Of a stretch of DNA of 64,000 nt, positions 1 to 14,544 are shown one piece after another. Position 1 is the first letter of the stretch; every line of letters starts with the position of its first letter. The notes beneath the pieces are model-generated. The model worked only from the letters and a program-made list of their open reading frames with translations. It did not search any database and was not told where the DNA came from. A program made the position numbers and the translations under genes. Origin of the DNA: Nemertoderma westbladi (Eukaryota > Xenacoelomorpha > Nemertodermatida > Nemertodermatidae). The stretch is taken from NCBI GenBank assembly GCA_032718475.1, contig JAUCBJ010007966.1, forward strand, positions 1-64,000, written 5' to 3'.

Positions 1-2400
1 CCCCTAACCTCCCTACTACCTTCCTCTGACTCCAGGGATACCCCTAACCTCTCTACCATTATCTTCCTCTGACTCCAGGGATACCCATAACCTCCCTACC
101 ATTATCTTCCTCCCCTAACCTCCCTACCATTATCTTCCTCTGACTCCAGGGATACCCCTAACCTTCCTACCCATTACCTTCCTCTGACTCCAGGGATACC
201 CCTAACCTCCCTACTACCTTCCTCTGACTCCAGGGATACCCCTAACCTCTCCTACCCATTACCTTCCTCTGACTCCAGGGATACCCCTAACCTCCCTACC
301 ATTACTCTTCCTCTGACTCCAGGGATACCCCTAACCTCTCTACCATTATCTTCCTCTGACTCCAGGGATACCCATAACCTCCCTACCATTACCTTCCTCC
401 CCTAACCTCCCTACCATTATCTTCCTCTGACTCCAGGGATACCCCTAACCTCCCTACTACCTTCCTCTGACTCCAGGGATACCCCTAACCTCTCTACCAT
501 TATCTTCCTCTGACTCCAGGGATACCCCTAACCTCCCTACCATTACCTCTTCCTCCCCTAACCTCCCTACCATTATCTTCCTCTGACTCCAGGGATACCC
601 CTAACCTCCCTACTACCTTCCTCTGACTCCAGGGATACCCCTAACCTCCCTACTACCTTCCTCTGACTCCAGGGATACCCCTAACCTCCCTACTACCTTC
701 CTCTGACTCCAGGGATACCCCTAACCTCCCTACTACCTTCCTCTGACTCCAGGGATACCCCTAACCTCCCTACCTATTACCTTCCTCCCCTAACCTCCCT
801 ACCATTATCTTCCTCTGACTCCAGGGATACCCCTAACCTCCCTACTACCTTCCTCTGACTCCAGGGATACCCCTAACCTCTCTACCATTATCTTCCTCTG
901 ACTCCAGGGATACCCATAACCTCCCTACCATTATCTTCCTCCCCTAACCTCCCTACCATTATCTTCCTCTGACTCCAGGGATACCCCTAACCTTCCTACC
1001 CATTACCTTCCTCTGACTCCAGGGATACCCCTAACCTCCCTACTACCTTCCTCTGACTCCAGGGATACCCCTAACCTCCCTACCCATTATCCTTCCTCCC
1101 CTAACCTCCCTACCAGTTACCTTCCTCCCCTAACCTCCCTACCATTATCTTCCTCTGACTCCAGGGATACCCCTAACCTCCCTACCATTATCTTCCTCTG
1201 ACTCCAGGGATACCCCTAACCTCCCTACTACCTTCCTCTGACTCCAGGGATACCCCTAACCTCTCTACCATTATCTTCCTCTGACTCCAGGGATACCCAT
1301 AACCTCCCTACCATTATCTTCCTCCCCTAACCTCCCTACCATTATCTTCCTCTGACTCCAGGGATACCCCTAACCTTCCTACCCATTACCTTCCTCTGAC
1401 TCCAGGGATACCCCTAACCTCCCTACTACCTTCCTCTGACTCCAGGGATACCCCTAACCTCCCTACCCATTTCCTTCCTCCCCTACCTCCCTACCTTCCT
1501 TCCTCCCCTAACCTCCCTACTACTTCCTCTGACTCCAGGGATACCCCTAACCTCCCTACCATTATCTTCCTCTGACTCCAGGGATACCCCTAACCTCCCT
1601 ACTACCTTCCTCTGACTCCAGGGATACCCCTAACCTCCCTACTACCTTCCTCTGACTCCAGGGATACCCCTAACCTCCCTACTACCTTCCTCTGACTCCA
1701 GGGATACCCCTAACCTCCCTACCTACCTTCCTCTGACTCCAGGGATACCCCTAACCTCCCTACCCATTACCTTCCTCCCCTAACCTCCCTACTACCTTCC
1801 TCTGACTCCAGGGATACCCCTAACCTCCCTACCCATTACCTTCCTCCCCGAACCTCCCTACTACCTTCCTCTGACTCCAGGGATACCCCTAACCTCCCTA
1901 CCCATTACCTTCCTCCCCTAACCTCCCTACTACCTTCCTCTGACTCCAGGGATACCCATAACCTCCCTACCCATTACCTTCCTCTGACTCCATGGATACC
2001 CCTAACCTCCCTACCCATTTCCTTCCTCCCCTAACCTCCCTACCGTTACCTTCCTCCCCTAACCTCCCTACCATTACCTTCCTCTGACTCCAGGGATACC
2101 CCTAACCTCCCTACCCATTACCTTCCTCCCCTAGCCTCCCTACTTACCTTCCTCTGACTCCAGGGATACCCCTAACCTCCCTACCATTACCTTCCTCTGA
2201 CTCCAGGGATACCCCTAACCTCCCTACCCATTTCCTTCCTCCCCTAACCTCCCTACCGTTACCTTCCTCCCCTAACCTCCCTACTACCTTCCTCTGACTC
2301 CAGGGATACCCATAACCTCCCACCATTACCTCCCTCCCCTAACCTCCCTACCATTATCTTCCTCTGACTCCAGGGATACCCCTAACCTCCCTACCATTAT

Positions 2401-3838
2401 CTTCCTCTGACTCCAGGGATACCCCTAACCTCCCTACCCATTTCCTTCCTCCCCTAACCTCCCTACCGCTACCTTCCTCCCCTAACCTCCCTACCATTAT
2501 CTTCCTCTGACTCCAGGGATACCCCTAACCTCCCTACCATTGTCTTCCTCTGACTCCAGGGATACCCCTAACCTCCCTACTACCTTCCTCTGACTCCAGG
2601 GATACCCCTAACCTCCCTACTACCTTCCTCTGACTCCAGGGATACCCCTAACCTCCCTACTACCTTCCTCTGACTCCAGGGATACCCCTAACCTCCCTAC
2701 TACCTTCCTCTGACTCCAGGGATACCCCTAACCTCCCTACCCATTACCTTCCTCCCCTAACCTCCCTACCATTATCTTCCTCTGACTCCAGGGATACCCC
2801 TAACCTTCCTACCCATTACCTTCCTCTGACTCCAGGGATACCCCTAACCTCCCTACTACCTTCCTCTGACTCCAGGGATACCCCTAACCTCCCTACCATT
2901 ATCTTCCTCTGATTCCAGGGATACCCATAACCTCCCTACCATTATCTTCCTCTGACTCCAGGGATACCCCTAACCTCCCTACTACCTTCCTCTGACTCCA
3001 GGGATACCCCTAACCTCCCTACCATTATCTTCCTCTGACTCCAGGGATACCCCTAACCTCCCTACCCATTACCTTCCTCCCCTAACCTCCCTACTACCTT
3101 CCTCTGACTCCAGGGATACCCCTAACCTCCCTACTACCTTCCTCTGACTCCAGGGATACCCCTAACCTCCCTACCATTACCTTCCTCCCCTAACCTCTCT
3201 ACCACTACCTTCCTCTGACTCCAGGGATACCCCTAACCTCCCTACTACCTTCCTCTGACTCCAGGGATACCCCTAACCTCCCTACCATTATCTTCCTCTG
3301 ACTCCAGGGATACCCCTAACCTCCCTACCCATTACCTTCCTCCCCTAACCTCCCTACTACCTTCCTCTGACTCCAGGGATACCCTTTACCTCCCTACCCA
3401 TTACCTTCCTCCCCTAACCTCCCCACCATTACCTTCCTCTGACTCCAGGGATACCCCTAATCTCCCTACCCATTACCTTCCTCCCCTAACCTCCCTACTA
3501 CCTTCCTCTGACTCCAGGGATACCCCTAACCTCCCTACTACCTTCCTCTGACTCCAGGGATACCCCTAACCTCTCTACCCATTACCTTCCTCCCCTAGCC
3601 TCCCTACTACCTTCCTCTGACTCCAGGGATACCCCTAACCTCCCTACTACCTTCCTCTGACTCCAGGGATACCCCTAACCTCTCTACCCATTACCTTCCT
3701 CCCCTAGCCTCCCTACTACCTTCCTCTGACTCCAGGGATACCCCTAACCTCCCTACTACCTTCCTCTGACTCCAGGGATACCCCTAACCTCCCTACCATT
3801 ACCTTCCTCTGACTCCAGGGATACCCCTAACCTCCCTA
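2401..3838. repeat. Satellite higher-order block, copy 1 (offset 1979 bp)
   Basis: Rare monomer variants recur at a constant distance of 1979 bp: CCATTGTCTTCC near 2541 and 4520, CTGATTCCAGG near 2911 and 4890, and ACCCTTTACC near 3381 and 5360. This marks a segmental duplication inside the satellite. The second copy is about 4380-5817. End points are approximate because flanking monomers are nearly identical. Confidence 0.8.
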
Positions 3839-4379
3839 CCCATTACCTTCCTCCCCTAACCTCCCTACTACCTTCCTCTGACTCCAGGGATACCCTTTAC
3901 CTCCCTACCCATTACCTTCCTCCCCTAACCTCCCCACCATTACCTTCCTCTGACTCCAGGGATACCCCTAATCTCCCTACCCATTACCTTCCTCCCCTAA
4001 CCTCCCTACTACCTTCCTCTGACTCCAGGGATACCCCTAACCTCCCTACTACCTTCCTCTGACTCCAGGGATACCCCTAACCTCTCTACCCATTACCTTC
4101 CTCCCCTAGCCTCCCTACTACCTTCCTCTGACTCCAGGGATACCCCTAACCTCCCTACTACCTTCCTCTGACTCCAGGGATACCCCTAACCTCTCTACCC
4201 ATTACCTTCCTCCCCTAGCCTCCCTACTACCTTCCTCTGACTCCAGGGATACCCCTAACCTCCCTACTACCTTCCTCTGACTCCAGGGATACCCCTAACC
4301 TCTCTACCCATTACCTTCCTCCCCTAGCCTCCCTACTACCTTTCTCTGACTCCAGGGATACCCCTAACCTCCCTACTAC

Positions 4380-5817
4380 CTTCCTCTGACTCCAGGGATA
4401 CCCCTAACCTCCCTACCCATTTCCTTCCTCCCCTAACCTCCCTACCGTTACCTTCCTCCCCTAACCTCCCTACCATTATCTTCCTCTGACTCCAGGGATA
4501 CCCCTAACCTCCCTACCATTGTCTTCCTCTGACTCCAGGGATACCCCTAACCTCCCTACTACCTTCCTCTGACTCCAGGGATACCCCTAACCTCCCTACT
4601 ACCTTCCTCTGACTCCAGGGATACCCCTAACCTCCCTACTACCTTCCTCTGACTCCAGGGATACCCCTAACCTCCCTACTACCTTCCTCTGACTCCAGGG
4701 ATACCCCTAACCTCCCTACCCATTACCTTCCTCCCCTAACCTCCCTACCATTATCTTCCTCTGACTCCAGGGATACCCCTAACCTTCCTACCCATTACCT
4801 TCCTCTGACTCCAGGGATACCCCTAACCTCCCTACTACCTTCCTCTGACTCCAGGGATACCCCTAACCTCCCTACCATTATCTTCCTCTGATTCCAGGGA
4901 TACCCATAACCTCCCTACCATTATCTTCCTCTGACTCCAGGGATACCCCTAACCTCCCTACTACCTTCCTCTGACTCCAGGGATACCCCTAACCTCCCTA
5001 CCATTATCTTCCTCTGACTCCAGGGATACCCCTAACCTCCCTACCCATTACCTTCCTCCCATAACCTCCCTACTACCTTCCTCTGACTCCAGGGATACCC
5101 CTAACCTCCCTACTACCTTCCTCTGACTCCAGGGATACCCCTAACCTCCCTACCATTACCTTCCTCCCCTAACCTCTCTACCACTACCTTCCTCTGACTC
5201 CAGGGATACCCCTAACCTCCCTACTACCTTCCTCTGACTCCAGGGATACCCCTAACCTCCCTACCATTATCTTCCTCTGACTCCAGGGATACCCCTAACC
5301 TCCCTACCCATTACCTTCCTCCCCTAACCTCCCTACTACCTTCCTCTGACTCCAGGGATACCCTTTACCTCCCTACCCATTACCTTCCTCCCCTAACCTC
5401 CCCACCATTACCTTCCTCTGACTCCAGGGATACCCCTAATCTCCCTACCCATTACCTTCCTCCCCTAACCTCCCTACTACCTTCCTCTGACTCCAGGGAT
5501 ACCCCTAACCTCCCTACTACCTTCCTCTGACTCCAGGGATACCCCTAACCTCTCTACCCATTACCTTCCTCCCCTAGCCTCCCTACTACCTTCCTCTGAC
5601 TCCAGGGATACCCCTAACCTCCCTACTACCTTCCTCTGACTCCAGGGATACCCCTAACCTCTCTACCCATTACCTTCCTCCCCTAGCCTCCCTACTACCT
5701 TCCTCTGACTCCAGGGATACCCCTAACCTCCCTACTACCTTCCTCTGACTCCAGGGATACCCCTAACCTCCCTACCATTACCTTCCTCTGACTCCAGGGA
5801 TACCCCTAACCTCCCTA
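4380..5817. repeat. Satellite higher-order block, copy 2 (offset 1979 bp)
   Basis: Partner of the block at 2401-3838, defined by the same ordered series of rare monomer variants. Small differences (for example CCGTTACC here against CCGCTACC in copy 1) show it is not a perfect copy. Confidence 0.8.
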
Positions 5818-6004
5818 CCATTACCTTCCTCTGACTCCAGGGATACCCCTAACCTCTCTACCAATTACCTTCCCCCCTAACCTCCCTACTACCTTCCTCT
5901 GACTCCAGGGATACCCCTAACCTCTCTACCATTACCTTCCTCTGACTCCAGGGATACCCCTAACCTCTCTACCCATTACCTTCCCCCCCTAACCTCCCTA
6001 CTAC

Positions 6005-6288
6005 CCTTTAAGGTTCCACCTTGGTGTAGTGGTTGCATTGAATTCACATCTCCTGTAGGTCGTGGGTTCAATCCTCACATGGGCCAGGGCAGTTTTAATT
6101 TCGGCACGAATGCTTTAAAGGGACCAGCCAGGGCGCATCTCTGCCTTGCATCCTTAAGTGGTAGCTAAATGAGTACTGGAGTTTCCTCTGGGGAGTAAAG
6201 TTCTAGGGGGACCGCACTGGAAATAAGTCGTCAGACTTTGTGCGTAATCCCTGGCCTAGCGGCCGAAGAAAATTTACTTTACTTTTAC
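6005..6288 (+). mobile_element. tRNA-derived SINE inserted in the satellite
   Basis: The only clearly non-satellite sequence in the first 23.6 kb. Its head looks like a tRNA: an RNA polymerase III A box TGGTGTAGTGG at 6022-6032 and a B box GGTTCAATCC at 6065-6074, about 32 bp apart. A tRNA-unrelated body of roughly 190 bp follows, then a 3' tail of TTTAC/TTTTAC repeats. The satellite resumes directly afterwards; a short duplication (TACC) may flank the insertion. Full-length structure fits a SINE mobilised by a LINE. The family and the source tRNA are not identified. Confidence 0.8.
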
Positions 6289-9200
6289 TTTTTACCTTCC
6301 TCTGACTCCAGGGATACCCCTAACCTCTCTACCATTACCTTCCTCTGACTCCAGGGATACCCCTAACCTCTCTACCCATTACCTTCCCCCCCTAACCTCC
6401 CTACTACCTTCCTCTGACTCCAGGGATACCCATAACCTCCCTACTACCTTCCTCTGACTCCAGGGATACCCCTAACCTTCCTACCCATTACCTTCCTCCC
6501 CTAACCTCCCTACCCATTTCCCTCCTCCCCTAACCTCCCTACCGTTACCTTCCTCCCCTAACCTCCCTACCATTATCTTCCTCTGACTCCAGGGATACCC
6601 CTAACCTCCCTACTACCTTCCTCTGACTCCAGGGATACCCTTTACCTCCCTACCCATTACCTTCCTCCCCTAACCTCCCCACCATTACCTTCCTCTGACT
6701 CCAGGGATACCCCTAACCTCCCTACCCATTACCTTCCTCCCCTAACCTCCCTACTACCTTCCTCTGACTCCAGGGATACCCCTAACCTCCCTACTACCTT
6801 CCTCTGACTCCAGGGATACCCCTAACCTCTCTACCCATTACCTTCCTCCCCTAGCCTCCCTACTACCTTCCTCTGACTCCAGGGATACCCCTAACCTCCC
6901 TACTACCTTCCTCTGACTCCAGGGATACCCCTAACCTCTCTACCCATTACCTTACTCCCCTAGCCTCCCTACTACCTTCCTCTGACTCCAGGGATACCCC
7001 TAACCTCCCTACTACCTTCCTCTGACTCCAGGGATACCCCTAACCTCCTACCCATTACCTTCCTCCCCTAGCCTCCCTACTACCTTCCTCTGACTCCAGG
7101 GATACCCCTAACCTCCCTACTACCTTCCTCTGACTCCAGGGATACCCCTAACCTCCCTACCCATTTCCTTCCTCCCCTAACCTCCCTACCGTTACCTTCC
7201 TCCCCTAACCTCCCTACCATTATCTTCCTCTGACTCCAGGGATACCCCTAACCTCCCTACCATTATCTTCCTCTGACTCCAGGGATACCCCTAACCTCCC
7301 TACTACCTTCCTCTGACTCCAGGGATACCCCTAACCTCCCTACTACCTTCCTCTGACTCCAGGGATACCCCTAACCTCCCTACTACCTTCCTCTGACTCC
7401 AGGGATACCCCTAACCTCCCTACTACCTTCCTCTGACTCCAGGGATACCCCTAACCTCCCTACTACCTTCCTCTGACTCCAGGGATACCCCTAACCTCCC
7501 TACCATTATCTTCCTCTGACTCCAGGGATACCCCTAACCTCCCTACCCATTACCTTCCTCCCCTAACCTCCCTACTACCTTCCTCTGACTCCAGGGATAC
7601 CCTTAACCTCCCTACCCATTACCTTCCTCCCCTAACCTCCCCACCATTACCTTCCTCTGACTCCAGGGATACCCCTAATCTCCCTACCCATTACCTTCCT
7701 CCCCTAACCTCCCTACTACCTTCCTCTGACTCCAGGGATACCCCTAACCTCCCTACTACCTTCCTCTGACTCCAGGGATACCCCTAACCTCTCTACCCAT
7801 TACCTTCCTCCCCTAGCCTCCCTACTACCTTCCTCTGACTCCAGGGATACCCCTAACCTCCCTACTACCTTCCTCTGACTCCAGGGATACCCCTAACCTC
7901 TCTACCCATTACCTTCCTCCCCTAGCCTCCCTACTACCTTCCTCTGACTCCAGGGATACCCCTAACCTCCCTACTACCTTCCTCTGACTCCAGGGATACC
8001 CCTAACCTCTCTACCCATTACCTTCCTCCCCTAACCTCCCTACTACCTTCCTCTGACTCCAGGGATACCCCTAACCTCCCTACTACCTTCCTCTGACTCC
8101 AGGGATACCCCTAACCTCCCTACCCATTTCCTTCCTCCCCTAACCTCCCTACCGTTACCTTCCTCCCCTAACCTCCCTACCATTATCTTCCTCTGACTCC
8201 AGGGATACCCCTAACCTCCCTACCATTACCTTCCTCTGACTCCAGGGATACCCCTAACCTCCCTACTACCTTCCTCTGACTCCAGGGATACCCCTAACCT
8301 CCCTACTACCTTCCTCTGACTCCAGGGATACCCCTAACCTCCCTACTACCTTCCTCTGACTCCAGGGATACCCCTAACCTCCCTACTACCTTCCTCTGAC
8401 TCCAGGGATACCCCTAACCTCCCTACTACCTTCCTCTGACTCCAGGGATACCCCTAACCTCCCTACCATTACCTTCCTCTGACTCCAGGGATACCCCTAA
8501 CCTCTCTACCATTATCTTCCTCTGACTCCAGGGATACCCATAACCTCCCTACCATTACCTTCCTCCCCTAACCTCCCTACCATTATCTTCCTCTGACTCC
8601 AGGGATACCCCTAACCTCTCTACCATTACCTTCCTCTGACTCCAGGGATACCCCTAACCTCCTACTACTTCCTCTGACTCCAGGGATACCCTAACCTCCC
8701 TACCATTATCTTCCTCCCCTAACCTCCCTACCATTATCTTCCTCTGACTCCAGGGATACCCCTAACCTCTCCTACCATTATCTTCCTCTGACTCCAGGGA
8801 TACCCATAACCTCCCTACCATTATCTTCCTCTGACTCCAGGGATACCCCTAACCTCCCTACTACCTTCCTCTGACTCCAGGGATACCCCTAACCTCCCTA
8901 CCATTATCTTCCTCTGACTCCAGGGATACCCCTAACCTCCCTACTACCTTCCTCTGACTCCAGGGATACCCCTAACCTCCCTACCATTATCTTCCTCTGA
9001 CTCCAGGGATACCCCTAACCTCTCCTACCCATTACCTTCCTCTGACTCCAGGGATACCCCTAACCTCCCTACTACCTTCCTCTGACTCCAGGGATACCCC
9101 TAACCTCCCTACCATTATCTTCCTCTGACTCCAGGGATACCCCTAACCTCTCCTACCATTACCTTCCTCTGACTCCAGGGATACCCCTAACCTCCCTACT

Positions 9201-12200
9201 ACCTTCCTCTGACTCCAGGGATACCCCTAACCTCCCTACTACCTTCCTCTGACTCCAGGGATACCCCTAACCTCCCTACTACCTTCCTCTGACTCCAGGG
9301 ATACCCCTAACCTCCCTACCATTATCTTCCTCTGACTCCAGGGATACCCCTAACCTCCCTACCATTATCTTCCTCTGACTCCAGGGATACCCATAACCTC
9401 CCTACCATTATCTTCCTCCCCTAACCTCCCTACCATTATCTTCCTCTGACTCCAGGGATACCCCTAACCTCTCTACCATTATCTTCCTCTGACTCCAGGG
9501 ATACCCCTAACCTCCCTACCATTATCTTCCTCTGACTCCAGGGATACCCATAACCTCCCTACCATTATCTTCCTCCCCTAACCTCCCTACCATTATCTTC
9601 CTCTGACTCCAGGGATACCCCTAACCTCCCTACCATTATCTTCCTCTGACTCCAGGGATACCCATAACCTCCCTACCATTATCTTCCTCTGACTCCAGGG
9701 ATACCCCTAACCTCCCTACTACCTTCCTCTGACTCCAGGGATACCCATAACCTCCCTACCATTATCTTCCTCTGACTCCAGGGATACCCCTAACCTCCCT
9801 ACTACCTTCCTCTGACTCCAGGGATACCCCTAACCTCCCTACCATTATCTTCCTCTGACTCCAGGGATACCCCTAACCTCCCTACCATTACCTTCCTCTG
9901 ACTCCAGGGATACCCCTAACCTCCCTACTACCTTCCTCTGACTCCAGGGATACCCCTAACCTCCCTACCATTATCTTCCTCTGACTCCAGGGATACCCCT
10001 AACCTCCCTACCATTACCTTCCTCTGACTCCAGGGATACCCCTAACCTCCCTACTACCTTCCTCTGACTCCAGGGATACCCCTAACCTCCCTACTACCTT
10101 CCTCTGACTCCAGGGATACCCCTAACCTCCCTACTACCTTCCTCTGACTCCAGGGATACCCCTAACCTCTCTACCATTATCTTCCTCTGACTCCAGGGAT
10201 ACCCATAACCTCCCTACCATTATCTTCCTCCCCTAACCTCCCTACCATTATCTTCCTCTGACTCCAGGGATACCCCTAACCTCTCCTACCATTATCTTCC
10301 TCTGACTCCAGGGATACCCCTAACCTCTCTACCATTATCTTCCTCTGACTCCAGGGATACCCATAACCTCCCTACCATTATCTTCCTCCCCTAACCTCCC
10401 TACCATTATCTTCCTCTGACTCCAGGGATACCCCTAACCTCCTACCATTATCTTCCTCTGACTCCAGGGATACCCATAACCTCCCTACCATTATCTTCCT
10501 CTGACTCCAGGGATACCCCTAACCTCCCTACTACCTTCCTCTGACTCCAGGATACCCCTAACCTCCCTACCATTATCTTCCTCTGACTCCAGGGATACCC
10601 CTAACCTCCCTACTACCTTCCTCTGACTCCAGGGATACCCCTAACCTCCCTACCATTATCTTCCTCTGACTCCAGGGATACCCCTAACCTCCCTACCCAT
10701 TACCTTCCTCTGACTCCAGGGATACCCCTAACCTCCCTACTACCTTCCTCTGACTCCAGGGATACCCCTAACCTCCCTACCATTATCTTCCTCTGACTCC
10801 AGGGATACCCCTAACCTCCCTATCCATTACCTTCCTCTGACTCCAGGGATACCCCTAACCTCCCTACTACCTTCCTCTGACTCCAGGGATACCCCTAACC
10901 TCCCTACTACCTTCCTCTGACTCCAGGGATACCCCTAACCTCCCTACTACCTTCCTCTGACTCCAGGGATACCCCTAACCTCCCTACCATTATCTTCCTC
11001 TGACTCCAGGGATACCCCTAACCTCCCTACTACCTTCCTCTGACTCCAGGGATACCCCTAACCTCCCTACCATTACCTTCCTCCCCTAACCTCCCTACCT
11101 TATCTTCCTCTGACTCCAGGGATACCCCTAACCTCTCCTACCATTACCTTCCTCTGACTCCAGGGATACCCCTAACCTCCCTACCCATTACCTCTCTCCT
11201 CCCCTAACCTCCCTACTACCTTCCTCTGACTCCAGGGATACCCCTAACCTCCCTACCTTACCTTCCTCTGACTCCAGGGATACCCCTAACCTCCCTACCA
11301 TTACCTTCCTCCCCTAACCTCCCTACCTATCTTCCTCTGACTCCAGGGATACCCCTAACCTCCCTACCATTACCTTCCTCTGACTCCAGGGATACCCCTA
11401 ACCTCTCTACCATTATCTTCCTCTGACTCCAGGGATACCCATAACCTCCCTACCATTATCTTCCTCCCCTAACCTCCCTACCATTATCTTCCTCTGACTC
11501 CAGGGATACCCCTAACCTCCCTACCATTATCTTCCTCTGACTCCAGGGATACCCCTAACCTCCCTACCATTATCTTCCTCTGACTCCAGGGATACCCCTA
11601 ACCTCCCTACTACCTTCCTCTGACTCCAGGGATACCCCTAACCTCCCTACCATTATCTTCCTCTGACTCCAGGGATACCCATAACCTCCCTACTACCTTC
11701 CTCTGACTCCAGGGATACCCCTAACCTCCCTACCCATTTCCTTCCTCCCCTAACCTCCCTACCGTTACCTTCCTCCCCTAACCTCCCTACCATTATCTTC
11801 CTCTGACTCCAGGGATACCCATAACCTCCCTACCATTACCTTCCTCTGACTCCAGGGATACCCCTAACCTCCCTACCATTATCTTCCTCTGACTCCAGGG
11901 ATACCCCTAACCTCCCTACTACCTTCCTCTGACTCCAGGGATACCCCTAACCTCCCTACTACCTTCCTCTGACTCCAGGGATACCCCTAACCTCTCTACC
12001 CATTACCTTCCTCCCCTAACCTCCCTACTACCTTCCTCTGACTCCAGGGATACCCCTAACCTCCCTACTACCTTCCTCTGACTCCAGGGATACCCCTAAC
12101 CTCCCTACTACCTTCCTCTGACTCCAGGGATACCCATAACCTCCCACCATTACCTTCCTCCCCTAACCTCCCTACCATTACCTTCCTCTGACTCCAGGGA

Positions 12201-14544
12201 TACCCCTAACCTCCCTACTACCTTCCTCTGACTCCAGGGATACCCCTAACCTCTCTACCATTATCTTCCTCTGACTCCAGGGAACCCCTAACCTCCCTAC
12301 CATTTCCTTCCTCCCCTAACCTCCCTACCATTACCTTCCTCCCCTAACCTCCCTACCATTATCTTCCTCTGACTCCAGGGATACCCCTAACCTCCTACCA
12401 TTACCTTCCTCTGACTCCAGGGATACCCCTAACCTCCCTACTACCTTCCTCTGACTCCAGGGATACCCCTAACCTCCCTACTACCTTCCTCTGACTCCAG
12501 GGATACCCCTAACCTCCCTACTACCTTCCTCTGACTCCAGGGATACCCCTAACCTCCCTACCATTACCTTCCTCTGACTCCAGGGATACCCCTAACCTCT
12601 CTACCATTATCTTCCTCTGACTCCAGGGATACCCCTAACCTCCCTACCATTACCTTCCTCCCCTAACCTCCCTACCATTATCTTCCTCTGACTCCAGGGA
12701 TACCCATAACCTCCCTACTACCTTCCTCTGACTCCAGGGATACCCCTAACCTCCCTACCATTATCTTCCTCTGACTCCAGGGATACCCCTAACCTCTCTA
12801 CCATTATCTTCCTCTGACTCCAGGGATACCCATAACCTCTCTACCATTATCTTCCTCTGACTCCAGGGATACCCCTAACCTCCCTACCATTACCTTCCTC
12901 CCCTAACCTCCCTACCATTATCTTCCTCTGACTCCAGGGATACCCATAACCTCTCTACCATTATCTTCCTCTGACTCCAGGGATACCCCTAACCTCCCTA
13001 CCATTACCTTCCTCCCCTAACCTCCCTACCATTATCTTCCTCTGACTCCAGGGATACCCCTAACCTCCCTACCATTATCTTCCTCCCCTAACCTCCCTAC
13101 CATTATCTTCCTCTGACTCCAGGGATACCCCTAACCTCTCTACCATTATCTTCCTCTGACTCCAGGGATACCCCTAACCTCCCTACCATTACCTTCCTCC
13201 CCTAACCTCCCTACCATTATCTTCCTCTGACTCCAGGGATACCCATAACCTCCCTACTACCTTCCTCTGACTCCAGGGATACCCATAACATCCCTACCAT
13301 TATCTTCCTCCCCTAACCTCCCTACCATTATCTTCCTCTGACTCCAGGGATACCTCTAACCTCCCTACCCATTACCTTCCTCCCCTAACCTCCCTACCAT
13401 TATCTTCCTCTGACTCCAGGGATACCCATAACCTCCCTACTACCTTCCTCTGACTCCAGGGATACCCATAACATCCCTACCATTATCTTCCTCCCCTAAC
13501 CTCCCTACCATTATCTTCCTCTGACTCCAGGGATACCCATAACCTCCCTACCATTATCTTCCTCCCCTAACCTCCCTACCATTATCTTCCTCTGACTCCA
13601 GGGATGCCCCTAACCTCTCTACCATTATCTTCCTCTGACTCCAGGGATACCCCTAACCTCCCTACCCATTACCTTCCTCCCCTAACCTCCCTACTACCTT
13701 CCTCTGACTCCAGGGATACCCCTAACCTCCCTACTACCTTCCTCTGACTCCAGGGATACCCCTAACCTCTCTACCATTATCTTCCTCTGACTCCAGGGAT
13801 ACCCATAACCTCCCTACCATTACCATTATCTTCCTCCCCTAACCTCCCTACCATTATCTTCCTCTGACTCCAGGGATACCCCTAACCTCTCTTCTACCTT
13901 CCTCTGACTCCAGGGATACCCCTAACCTCTCTACCATTATCTTCCTCTGACTCCAGGGATACCCATAACCTCCCTACCATTATCTTCCTCCCCTAACCTC
14001 CCTACCATTATCTTCCTCTGACTCCAGGGATACCCCTAACCTCCCTACTACCTTCCTCTGACTCCAGGGATACCCCTAACCTCCCTACTACCTTCCTCTG
14101 ACTCCAGGGATACCCCTAACCTCCCTACTACCTTCCTCTGACTCCAGGGATACCCCTAACCTCCCTACTACCTTCCTCTGACTCCAGGGATACCCCTAAC
14201 CTCCCTACCCATTACCTTCCTCCCCTAACCTCCCCACCATTACCTTCCTCTGACTCCTGGGATACCCCTAACCTCCCTACCTATTACCTTCCTCCCCTAA
14301 CCTCCCTACCATTATCTTCCTCTGACTCCAGGGATACCCCTAACCTTCCTACCCATTACCTTCCTCTGACTCCAGGGATACCCCTAACCTCCCTACTACC
14401 TTCCTCTGACTCCAGGGATACCCTTAACCTCTCTACCATTATCTTCCTCTGACTCCAGGGATACCCATAACCTCCCTACCATTATCTTCCTCCCCTAACC
14501 TCCCTACCATTATCTTCCTCTTACTCCAGGGATACCCCTAACCT

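Larger units (their letters stand above)
1..6004. repeat. Composite satellite, left block
   Basis: Tandem array of two sister monomers. The 40-bp type reads CCCCTAACCTCCCTACTACC followed by TTCCTCTGACTCCAGGGATA. The 29-bp type lacks the CTGACTCCAGGGATA end and finishes in TTCCT. The linker after CCTCCCTA varies (CTACC, CCATTATC, CCCATTACC). The plus strand is strongly pyrimidine-rich, and each monomer holds one CCCTAA. No gene is supported here; the short minus-strand reading frame near 2144-2326 is only satellite. Confidence 0.97.

Noticed and set aside
6010-6085. Functional tRNA gene
   Set aside because: A and B boxes are present, but the sequence continues into a SINE body with a simple-repeat tail and does not form a clear cloverleaf by eye.
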